A DNA stretch of 8,141 nucleotides, taken from the NCBI GenBank assembly GCA_003647375.1, contig QMMS01000208.1, positions 1 to 8,141 of the forward strand, written 5' to 3'. Source of the DNA: Deltaproteobacteria bacterium. Lineage in GTDB: Bacteria > Desulfobacterota > Desulfobacteria > Desulfobacterales > B30-G6. Under the pieces are notes generated by a model. It ran no database searches, was not told where the DNA came from, and was given only the letters and a program-made list of their open reading frames with translations. Positions within the stretch are counted from its first letter, which is position 1; each line of letters opens with the position of its first letter. Positions 1-5,939 of the stretch are shown piece after piece. Both the position numbers and the translations under genes were made by a program.

Positions 1-1
1 A

Positions 2-1969
2 GAAATCATCGACTATGGAAACGTGTTTCTGGAAGCCGAAGCATTGTTTGCCGAAGAGCGGTTTGAAGATGCCCTGGGAAAATGTGGTTACTATATTCAA
101 CATCGACCCGATGGCGTCCATGCAGATGCAGCGCTCAAACGGGTGGGTGATATTCACGTTCTGCTGGGTGCTTTTGAATTCGCCAGAAATTCCTACAAGG
201 CACTCCTTGAGAGGCATCCGCAAAGCCCTCTGGTACCTGATACGATGATTGCTATGCTGGGCTCGTATGACTGGGAGGGAAAATATGAAGACGTTATCCG
301 GTATTCGTTTGAAATTCCAGACAGAAAACTCACCCCGGAGCAGCGTCTGAGGAAGGAAACCATGACGGGGGACGCCTATCTTGCCATGGACTCACCCGTG
401 GACGCTTTTTACTTTTACAGCCTGGTGTACGATCAATCCCCTCCCCCGTTAAAAGACCGGATCCTTCAAAAGCTGAAAGAAGTTCTGCCGCACCTTGACA
501 CCATCAACACCATCTATCTGCTGGACCGACTGAAAGACGGTGTATTGCGTGGGCACCTGCTATATCATCTGGGATTGCTCAATCTCGAAACCGGCAGAAC
601 CGATGACGCCATTGCAGTCCTTTCGGAACTCGTGAACCGCCACCCGGCGCACGAACAGGCCGGGCAGGCCAAAGAACTGATACGGGAGATTTTTTCGGAA
701 TCGATTTCCAGTCCCCATTCCATCGGCTGCCTCCTGCCCCTCAGCGGCCCCTACAAGACCTACGGCTACAAAGCCCTGCAGGGCATTGAACTCGCCCTGA
801 ACGAATACCATCGTGTCAACGGAGAAAAGCCGATCAATTTCATTGTCAAGGATACTGCTTCGGATCCCTTCCAAGCTGTTCAAGCGGTAAGGGAACTCGA
901 TGAAGCCAATGTTTCCGCCATCATCGGGCCCATCATTTCAGCCGAGCCGGCTGCCATGGAAGCACAAAGCAGAGGAATTCCCATCATCCTTTTTACACAG
1001 AAAGATAATATTACACGGCTCGGTGAGTTTGTTTTCAGGAATTTCATAACACCCCGGATGCAAACCAGGCCCATGGCTGTATATGCGGTAAAAAAGATGG
1101 GCCTCAACCGGTTTGCCATCCTCTACCCGGATGAAAACTATGGCAATACATACATGAATCTCTTCTGGGATGAAGTGCTTTCCCTGGGTGGGGCTGTTGT
1201 CGGTGTTGAATCTTATGACCCTATGGATACGGACTTTGCCAATCCCATCAAAAAACTGGTGGGCCTTTATTACAAGGTACCAAAAGAACTCGAGATTACC
1301 TTTGAGTTTACGCCTGAAGAAGCTGTAGACCCGGATCCGATGGCAAAAATAACTACCGATATGTTCGCCTTCATACCGGATGAAACAAAGACTATACCGG
1401 AACTTTTTTTCTGGGGGTTTCCACAACCGCTGGGCCCGCTGGCGGATGATGTCGTTCGTGGTAGAAAACGGGATGACGCGCTTGAGCCCATCATTGATTT
1501 CGACGCGCTGTTCATACCGGACGCAGCCAAAAAAGCAGGTCTGATTACCCCCCAGCTGGCCTATTATGATATTGAAGACGTGGTATTGATCGGGACCAAC
1601 CTGTGGCACTCCCAACAACTAATCAGCATGTCACAGGACTATATCCAGAATGCGGTTCTAACGGACGGCTTTTTTTCTGAGAGCAAGGACCCGAAGGTCA
1701 GGGCTTTCCTGGAAAATTTTCAGGGCACATTTGATGAAAAACCGGGATTCATCGAGGCGGTTGCCTACGATTCCGCCAAGATTCTTCTGCAGACACTTGT
1801 CAACCCCCACATACGTTTCAAGAGCCATCTCAAAGACGAGCTGCTGAATCTGATTGATTTTCCCGGCGTGACCGGATCGACATCCTTCGATTACAAGGGG
1901 GACGCCATCAGGGACCCTTATATCCTGCGGGTCAAAAGACGTTCGTTCGAGTCCCTCCAGAATCCCTGA
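2..1969 (+). CDS. TPR and periplasmic-binding-fold envelope protein (LpoA / ABC substrate-binding-like), 5' partial
   Basis: The reading frame is open to the left edge, so the true start and any signal peptide lie outside; the GTG at 23 is only the first in-frame start visible. Counting from that GTG, residues 1-215 are helical TPR-like repeats (for example around 35-66 and 177-210, with G, A and Y/F at TPR spacing). Residues 232-640 form a type-1 periplasmic-binding domain beginning with IGCLLPLSGPYKTYGYKALQ, the typical opening of the Peripla_BP_6/LpoA group, followed by a conserved AIIGPIIS loop (299-306) and YPDENYGN (368-375). TPR plus this fold is the architecture of the outer-membrane activator of penicillin-binding protein 1A, so a cell-wall role in the periplasm is plausible. 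The same fold also serves amino-acid ABC transporters. The 415-485 stretch is a poorly conserved acidic insertion within the domain. The gene is convergent with pfk. Confidence 0.85.
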   Translation, partial: EIIDYGNVFLEAEALFAEERFEDALGKCGYYIQHRPDGVHADAALKRVGDIHVLLGAFEFARNSYKALLERHPQSPLVPDTMIAMLGSYDWEGKYEDVIRYSFEIPDRKLTPEQRLRKETMTGDAYLAMDSPVDAFYFYSLVYDQSPPPLKDRILQKLKEVLPHLDTINTIYLLDRLKDGVLRGHLLYHLGLLNLETGRTDDAIAVLSELVNRHPAHEQAGQAKELIREIFSESISSPHSIGCLLPLSGPYKTYGYKALQGIELALNEYHRVNGEKPINFIVKDTASDPFQAVQAVRELDEANVSAIIGPIISAEPAAMEAQSRGIPIILFTQKDNITRLGEFVFRNFITPRMQTRPMAVYAVKKMGLNRFAILYPDENYGNTYMNLFWDEVLSLGGAVVGVESYDPMDTDFANPIKKLVGLYYKVPKELEITFEFTPEEAVDPDPMAKITTDMFAFIPDETKTIPELFFWGFPQPLGPLADDVVRGRKRDDALEPIIDFDALFIPDAAKKAGLITPQLAYYDIEDVVLIGTNLWHSQQLISMSQDYIQNAVLTDGFFSESKDPKVRAFLENFQGTFDEKPGFIEAVAYDSAKILLQTLVNPHIRFKSHLKDELLNLIDFPGVTGSTSFDYKGDAIRDPYILRVKRRSFESLQNP

Positions 1970-3292
1970 TCAGTTTTTTAAGGAACCCTGCCCCGTCGCA
2001 TCCAGTACACTGCGCCAGAGCTTTCCGTGTGGATCCACCTGCTTCCGTTTCACCGAGGAGGCTTCCATGGGGATGTGAACGAAGCTATAGTTCCAATACC
2101 CGATAAGCACCTTTGTTTTACCGGCCATGCCCGCATGTACCGCATCCCTTCCCAGGAAAGAACAAAAGACATGGTCATTGGCATTCGCCGGCAGGCTCCT
2201 GATGGTATAACTGGGATCGATATATTTTAGAGAAATATCTATATTTTTTTGTTCAAAATAGGTTGTCAGGACATCTTTCAAATAAATACCGATATCCTTC
2301 AGGCGAACATTTCCGGATTCATCCTGTTCATTCAGATTTTCTTGAAAATATTTTTGCCCGGCCCCTTCAGCAACCACAATAACAGCATGCCGCCTCTCCT
2401 CGAGCCGCTTTTCAAGGCTCGCCAGCAATCCCTTGGGACCGTCAAAATCAAAATCAACTTCGGGTATCAATACAAAATTAACGTCCTGCTGCGCCAGAAC
2501 GGCTGTTGCAGCAATGAAACCGGAATAACGCCCCATGAGCTTGATGAGGCCGATACCATCCGGATAACCCAGGGCCTCGTTGTGAGCACTCTTGATTGCA
2601 TTTGATGCCACATCCACGGCTGTATCGAACCCAAATGAACGGGCCACCATGTATATATCGTTGTCGATTGTCTTGGGAATGCCGATAACACTGATCTTTA
2701 ACCCGCGTGCAAGAATGGTGTCGCTTATCCGGGCGGCGGCCCGAAGAGTGCCGTCCCCCCCGACCATGAATAGAATACCGATATTCAATCTTTCCAGGCT
2801 ATCGACGATCTCATCGATATCCTGGGGCCCTCTGGAAGAACCGAGAATAGAACCACCCCTGTCGAGAATGTTAGCCACGAATTTCGGGGCAAGTTCGATG
2901 ATGTCATGGCCGTATCTCGGAATAAACCCCTGAAGCCCGTAACGAAAGCCGTAGATTTTGGTAACACCATAACCAAAATAGAGCTCCAGCACCACCGCTC
3001 GAATGATATCGTTGAGGCCAGGGCAGAGTCCGCCGCAGGTGACGATACCACAGCGCAATTTACTGGGGTCGAAATAGATGTTTTCCCTGGGGCCTGCCAG
3101 CTCGAAATGGGGCCCCGGCGTGCCGGCTTTCATGGCGTCCATAAAACCGCTTAAGGTAACATCGATCATTACCCCCTCGTCGTCCGCCACAAAACTTTCA
3201 TTGATGCTGGTATTTGGATCTCTCTTGGCTGGAGAAGGAATACCGGCGCGCCCAAGTGTCGGGATCCTGGTTTCTATGTCCTCGTATTTCAC
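1970..3292 (-). CDS. pfk: 6-phosphofructokinase, long plant/TP0108-like type, probably ATP-dependent
   Basis: This enzyme phosphorylates fructose 6-phosphate to the 1,6-bisphosphate in cytosolic glycolysis. The 440-residue protein starts at GTG (3290-3292), with Shine-Dalgarno AAAGGAG at 3302-3308 and 9 nt between its AGGAG core and the start. An ~80-residue N-terminal extension precedes the core. Visible motifs are the glycine-rich CGGLCPGLND (86-95), GGDGT (178-182), PKTIDND (206-212, catalytic base Asp210), LMGRYSGFIA (252-261) for sugar-phosphate binding, VVAEGAG (306-312), and the C-terminal SYTIRSLPANANDHVFC (361-377). In this superfamily Gly after the GGD aspartate goes with ATP, whereas Asp there goes with pyrophosphate; Lys in PKTIDND is shared by PPi enzymes and by plant and trypanosome ATP enzymes. 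I infer ATP use from Gly181. No sugar-pathway partner is adjacent. Its stop codon abuts that of the upstream convergent gene. Confidence 0.95.
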   Translation of the reverse strand: MKYEDIETRIPTLGRAGIPSPAKRDPNTSINESFVADDEGVMIDVTLSGFMDAMKAGTPGPHFELAGPRENIYFDPSKLRCGIVTCGGLCPGLNDIIRAVVLELYFGYGVTKIYGFRYGLQGFIPRYGHDIIELAPKFVANILDRGGSILGSSRGPQDIDEIVDSLERLNIGILFMVGGDGTLRAAARISDTILARGLKISVIGIPKTIDNDIYMVARSFGFDTAVDVASNAIKSAHNEALGYPDGIGLIKLMGRYSGFIAATAVLAQQDVNFVLIPEVDFDFDGPKGLLASLEKRLEERRHAVIVVAEGAGQKYFQENLNEQDESGNVRLKDIGIYLKDVLTTYFEQKNIDISLKYIDPSYTIRSLPANANDHVFCSFLGRDAVHAGMAGKTKVLIGYWNYSFVHIPMEASSVKRKQVDPHGKLWRSVLDATGQGSLKN

Positions 3293-3301
3293 GACTACCC
3301 A

Positions 3302-3308
3302 CTCCTTT
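3302..3308 (-). promoter_or_regulatory. Shine-Dalgarno of pfk supporting a GTG start
   Basis: On the minus strand the sequence is AAAGGAG, with 9 nt between AGGAG and the GTG at 3292-3290. No ATG with comparable spacing lies nearby, so the GTG start is favoured. Confidence 0.75.
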
Positions 3309-3328
3309 CGCCTATATCAATATGAGAC

Positions 3329-3343
3329 TTTGAACGTTTCAAA
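3329..3343. repeat. Short palindrome upstream of pfk
   Basis: TTTGAA-CGT-TTCAAA has 6-bp perfect arms and lies 37 bp upstream of the pfk start. It has the size and symmetry of an operator, but no regulator is known for it. It partly overlaps the dispersed repeat family. Confidence 0.35.
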
Positions 3344-3351
3344 TTTTAAGC

Positions 3352-3381
3352 ATATGGGATTTAGAAATAATTTCAAAGGAT
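3352..3381 (+). repeat. Dispersed 30-bp repeat, copy 1 (pfk/PxxKW intergenic)
   Basis: The 30 bases starting ATATGGGATTTAG are identical to the minus strand of 7926-7897. Allowing one mismatch, the match extends to 36 bases with a shared TTAAG upstream. The centre holds an 11-bp palindrome, GAAATAATTTC. The bases immediately to the left (3336-3355) also match, with two differences, the minus strand of 5603-5584. Copies therefore sit at three non-coding places in this window. It may be a dispersed element or a regulator binding site. Confidence 0.85.
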
Positions 3382-3418
3382 TTAATGCATTTTTTACCTC
3401 AAAAAATCAAGAAATCAT

Positions 3419-3447
3419 TTGACAAACCCCTTTTCCCTGACTATGTT
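3419..3447 (+). promoter_or_regulatory. Sigma70-type promoter for the PxxKW gene
   Basis: A consensus -35 TTGACA (3419-3424), a 17-nt spacer and TATGTT (3442-3447) predict a start near 3454, giving a leader of about 84 nt before the ATG at 3538. Confidence 0.65.
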
Positions 3448-3521
3448 CAGCGCAAATTTTCGGTAAGATAATTGGGCCGGGGTTTATTTTCTCAGGCCTT
3501 TTTTATTGATGAATTCAACTT

Positions 3522-3533
3522 AAAGGAGGTGAT
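3522..3533 (+). promoter_or_regulatory. Extended Shine-Dalgarno that fixes the PxxKW start
   Basis: AAAGGAGGTGAT complements 12 consecutive bases of the usual 16S rRNA 3' tail, far more than a typical site. GGAGG is 8 nt from the ATG at 3538. This argues against the longer in-frame reading from 3472 and suggests very strong translation initiation. Confidence 0.85.
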
Positions 3534-3537
3534 TCCA

Positions 3538-3813
3538 ATGATTTGTACAACAATCAGAAACGGTGCCGAGTGCGCATTTATGACCGCACAAGGCTGTTCC
3601 TACAACGGCGGGCTTTGCCATGAAACCGTTGAGACCTGCAATGGATGTAATCGCGTCCAGGAATTCTCAGCCGGCTGGTATTGCACAGCATGTCCCGAAC
3701 CATCACAAAAATGGAAAAATGGAAACTGCAATCTGGCATCCCACATCACCATCGAAACGGGTAAAAAACAGAAGATCAATCCGCTCAAAGCTTCCAAAAG
3801 AGCCAGAAAGTAA
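3538..3813 (+). CDS. PxxKW family cysteine-rich protein (91 aa)
   Basis: This is a small, probably cytoplasmic protein; no signal peptide or membrane segment is visible. It has nine cysteines (3, 12, 20, 27, 34, 37, 49, 52, 64), two of them in CxxC pairs (CNGC 34-37, CTAC 49-52). The family signature PSQKW is at 55-59, followed by the GNCNLASH segment (62-69). The C-terminus (from 72) is lysine/arginine-rich and looks disordered. The cysteine spacing suggests a bound metal such as zinc or an Fe-S cluster; the function of the family is not known to me. The gene stands alone, with its own promoter, an exceptionally complete Shine-Dalgarno and an intrinsic terminator, as expected for an abundant, separately regulated product. 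A reading starting at 3472 would add 22 residues but has no ribosome-binding site. Confidence 0.88.
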   Translation: MICTTIRNGAECAFMTAQGCSYNGGLCHETVETCNGCNRVQEFSAGWYCTACPEPSQKWKNGNCNLASHITIETGKKQKINPLKASKRARK

Positions 3814-3834
3814 TATCGCCAACGATTCCACGGC

Positions 3835-3868
3835 AAACCCCGCTCTGTTCTATAGCGGGGTTTTTTTT
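3835..3868 (+). terminator. Rho-independent terminator of the PxxKW gene
   Basis: A perfect 10-bp stem AAACCCCGCT (3835-3844) / AGCGGGGTTT (3854-3863) with a 9-nt loop runs into eight T residues (3861-3868). It lies 21 bp after the stop codon. Confidence 0.93.
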
Positions 3869-4013
3869 AGAACCTATCTCAAAAATGTCTTTTATCTCAA
3901 TCTCTGTGTTGTTCTCTCGTTTCAACTCCTCAAAATACAGAAGTATTCCTGCGGATTGAAACTCAAGATCGCCTTGATCTTGAAACAAAATCTTATTTTT
4001 GAGATGGGTTCTA
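3868..4013. mobile_element. 146-bp palindromic MITE-like element
   Basis: Nineteen-base terminal inverted repeats, TAGAACCTATCTCAAAAAT (3868-3886) and its complement at 3995-4013, differ at one position, and that position is still a G:U pair in RNA. Inside are a perfect 7-bp hairpin (CAAGATC 3964-3970, GATCTTG 3976-3982) and GTTTCAA / TTGAAAC (3919-3925, 3956-3962). There is no room for a transposase. The minus strand is open across most of the element, but I regard that as incidental. It starts at the last T of the preceding terminator. A clear target-site duplication is not visible beyond TA-like flanks. Confidence 0.6.
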
Positions 4014-4102
4014 TAGGTTAACTCAACTTTCGGGACTCAGTGAAAACACGTAACAGCCTACATTCTGAACCGCTAAGGGTTAATGGCTTTTATCCCCGAC
4101 TT

Positions 4103-4133
4103 ACCTAAAACCTAAAACATAACACCTAAAACC
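4103..4133. repeat. CCTAAAA short-repeat tract, copy 1
   Basis: CCTAAAA occurs three times (4104-4110, 4111-4117, 4125-4131), separated by CATAACA. A closely related tract lies at 5908-5939, next to the 3' end of truA. This is AC-rich low-complexity sequence of the type that recurs between genes. Confidence 0.6.
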
Positions 4134-4155
4134 ATTGATAATCCCATTATCCTAC

Positions 4156-4185
4156 TTGACATGATTCCAATTCAACTTGTATGAA
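4156..4185 (+). promoter_or_regulatory. Sigma70-type promoter for the aminotransferase
   Basis: TTGACA (4156-4161), an 18-nt spacer and TATGAA (4180-4185). Transcription would start near 4192, after the upstream in-frame ATG at 4181, leaving the ATG at 4226 as the usable start with a leader of about 34 nt. Confidence 0.55.
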
Positions 4186-4225
4186 CATCCAAAAAGAACT
4201 GATTCGTGAATACGGAGGTTATCCA

Positions 4226-5533
4226 ATGAATCCCATTGCCAAAGAGTTGAACCAGGTCATCCAGAGTGAAAATCCCCACCTGATGGAAATGCTGTCCGAT
4301 ATCGGCAAGCAACTTTTTTTTCCAAAGGGTATTCTGAGCCAAAGTGCCGAAGCCAGGGAAAAAGCCCACAAACTGAATGCTACCATCGGCATTGCAACGG
4401 AAGCCGATGACATCATGTGTTTTGATTCCGTCAAGGATTCCATAAAGAATATCCCACCCAGAGCATCTTTGACCTATGCTCCCTCTTTCGGCATTCCAGA
4501 TCTGCGCAAAGCCTGGCAGGACGCCTTGTTTGAGAAAAATCAATCTCTTGCAGGGAAAACCATCAGTCTCCCGGTGGTTACGTGCGGTATTACCCACGGC
4601 ATCAGTATGTTTGCGGATGTTTGGATCGACCCCGGTGATGTTGTCATTCTACCGGACATGATGTGGGGAAATTACAACATGATCTTTGGCCTGAGGAAAG
4701 CAGCCAGGATTCGTTCGTACCCGATTTTTACATCGTCAGGTGCCTTTAACGTCACGGCTTTTGAAGAGGCCGTCAAGGATGAGGCACGTAAAAATAAAAA
4801 AATTACCGTCCTCTTGAATTTTCCGCACAATCCAACCGGATACACCGCCACGCATCAGGAAGGGGATCAGATCGTCACCATCCTGACCGGTATTGCCAAG
4901 TCCGGCAATCATGTTCTGGCCGTCACGGATGATTCTTACTTCGGGCTTTTCTACGAACCTGAAACGCTCAAGGAATCACTCTTTGCCAGGCTTTGCGGCC
5001 AAGATCCGAGATTACTTGTCGTCAAACTGGATGGGTGTACCAAGGAAAACTTTGTCTGGGGTCTCAGGGTCGGGTTCATCACATATGGCCTTCAAGCAAA
5101 AAATGATCTTGCCGCCACCTATGATGCCCTGGAGAAAAAAACCGCAGGATGTATCCGAGGGAATATTTCCAACGCATCTCACCTGGGACAATCCATTGTC
5201 CTGAAATCGATGCAGAATGAAAATTTCCCAGGCGAAAAGCAGGACAAATTCAATATCCTGAAAAAAAGAGCCAACAAGGTCAAGGCGGTACTTTCCGACG
5301 CCAAATACCAGGATGCCTGGGATGTCTATCCTTTCAATTCAGGATACTTCATGTGTATTCGGCTCAAGTCCGTCAATGCGGAAAAACTCCGGTTACACCT
5401 GCTGGAAACCTATGGTGTAGGTCTGATTTCCATCGGAGATGATAACCTGAGAGTTGCCTTTTCATGTCTGGAAGAAAACGACATCCAGGAGCTTTTTGAT
5501 ATCGTCCTGCAAGGCGTCCAGGATCTGAGCTGA
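4226..5533 (+). CDS. PLP-dependent aminotransferase, class I/II (435 aa)
   Basis: This is a fold-type-I pyridoxal-phosphate enzyme that moves an amino group between an amino acid and a 2-oxo acid in the cytosol. Numbering from the ATG at 4226 (GGAGG at 4214-4218, 7 nt away), visible landmarks are YAPSFGIPDLR (84-94), the cofactor loop CGITHG (120-125), stacking aromatic MMWGNY (145-150), NPTG (202-205), DDSY (235-238, pyridine-N Asp and Tyr), the Schiff-base lysine in TKE (Lys273), phosphate-binding Arg281 in GLRVGF, and carboxylate-binding Arg409 in LRVAF. The length is usual for aspartate/tyrosine-type family members. Substrate cannot be read from the sequence. The gene appears monocistronic, with its own promoter and no adjacent pathway partner. 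An ATG at 4181 is in frame but lies inside the predicted -10 element. Confidence 0.92.
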   Translation: MNPIAKELNQVIQSENPHLMEMLSDIGKQLFFPKGILSQSAEAREKAHKLNATIGIATEADDIMCFDSVKDSIKNIPPRASLTYAPSFGIPDLRKAWQDALFEKNQSLAGKTISLPVVTCGITHGISMFADVWIDPGDVVILPDMMWGNYNMIFGLRKAARIRSYPIFTSSGAFNVTAFEEAVKDEARKNKKITVLLNFPHNPTGYTATHQEGDQIVTILTGIAKSGNHVLAVTDDSYFGLFYEPETLKESLFARLCGQDPRLLVVKLDGCTKENFVWGLRVGFITYGLQAKNDLAATYDALEKKTAGCIRGNISNASHLGQSIVLKSMQNENFPGEKQDKFNILKKRANKVKAVLSDAKYQDAWDVYPFNSGYFMCIRLKSVNAEKLRLHLLETYGVGLISIGDDNLRVAFSCLEENDIQELFDIVLQGVQDLS

Positions 5534-5535
5534 TC

Positions 5536-5554
5536 GTTTCAACTTTTAAGAAAC
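5536..5554 (+). terminator. Possible weak terminator after the aminotransferase
   Basis: GTTTC (5536-5540) and GAAAC (5550-5554) can form a 5-bp AT-rich stem followed by TTGATTTTT. It is much weaker than the 3835 terminator. The left arm can alternatively pair with 5589-5603. Confidence 0.3.
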
Positions 5555-5603
5555 TTGATTTTTAAAATGGAGTTCATCGATTTATATTCTTAAAATTCGA
5601 AAC
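5536..5603. repeat. Imperfect inverted repeat related to the dispersed repeat
   Basis: GTTTCAACTTTTAAG (5536-5550) pairs with CTTAAAATTCGAAAC (5589-5603) at 13 of 15 positions across a 38-nt loop. Both arms resemble the left part of the repeat at 3336-3355: one mismatch in 15 for the left arm, two in 20 for 5584-5603 on the minus strand. Confidence 0.55.
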
Positions 5604-5750
5604 CCTGCGGGACTGCCGATCTTACCGCATCTGCAGCGTCAAATGACGTACCGCATAGTCCACTATTGCGGAACGACATCTTCCTTGCAGCTACGGCAAC
5701 CTCGACAATCGCTCAGCCAAGGTAAACACTCTACCCATTTGTAATTTGAA
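5604..5750. other. Intergenic stretch without a recognised gene
   Basis: It contains a small perfect hairpin, CGTCA-AA-TGACG (5637-5648), and a direct repeat TACCGCAT (5623-5630 and 5649-5656). A 29-codon minus-strand frame (5590-5679) exists but has no well-spaced ribosome-binding site. No tRNA cloverleaf or coding pattern was recognised. Confidence 0.5.
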
Positions 5751-5876
5751 TCCTTCGTGCGGGAATTAGCCTTCGGACGATATTTGCGCTACGCGCGCCA
5801 TTTAACCTTCGGCTGTCATTCGCACTTCGTGCGTCATTAGTCCTTCGGACGACATTAGCGCTGCGCGCGTAATTTA
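5751..5876. repeat. Array of ~18-bp mini-palindromes with a 72-bp higher-order period
   Basis: Seven small palindromes have centres at 5755, 5773, 5790, 5809, 5827, 5845 and 5862, so spacing is 17-19 bp. Types recur in order: CTTCGTGCG at 5753 and 5825, CCTTCGGACGA at 5770 and 5842, GCGCTACGCGCG / GCGCTGCGCGCG at 5786 and 5858. Each pair is exactly 72 bp apart. The best members are perfect: CGCAC-TTC-GTGCG (5821-5833) and GTCC-TTC-GGAC across a shared TTC loop. Linkers resemble CATTAG. It lies between the 3' ends of two convergent genes. Confidence 0.85.
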
Positions 5877-5907
5877 TAGCTGCTAATAGCTGACAGCTTT
5901 GGGCATT

Positions 5908-5939
5908 CCTAAAACTTAAAACCTAAAACTTAACACTAA
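5908..5939. repeat. CCTAAAA-type short-repeat tract, copy 2
   Basis: CCTAAAACTTAAAACC followed by TAAAACTTAACAC is closely similar to the tract at 4103-4133. It overlaps the last codon and stop of truA by a few bases. No intrinsic terminator for truA is visible in or beyond it. Confidence 0.55.

Noticed and set aside
938..1618. 226-codon minus-strand open frame
   Set aside because: It lies wholly inside the TPR/periplasmic-binding gene, has no recognisable domain and no ribosome-binding site; it is an antisense shadow.
3785..3988. 67-codon minus-strand ORF across the palindromic element
   Set aside because: It runs through a terminator and both halves of an inverted repeat; its openness is best explained by the repeat composition.
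4181..4225. Upstream in-frame ATG for the aminotransferase
   Set aside because: It falls in the predicted -10 element, lacks a ribosome-binding site, and the ATG at 4226 has GGAGG at ideal spacing.
5590..5679. 29-codon minus-strand ORF in the repeat-rich intergenic region
   Set aside because: The only Shine-Dalgarno-like bases are too close to the ATG and the product resembles nothing I know.
5751..5876. CRISPR array
   Set aside because: Units are ~18 bp with no unique spacers of 30 bp or more, units alternate among palindrome types, and no cas gene is present.
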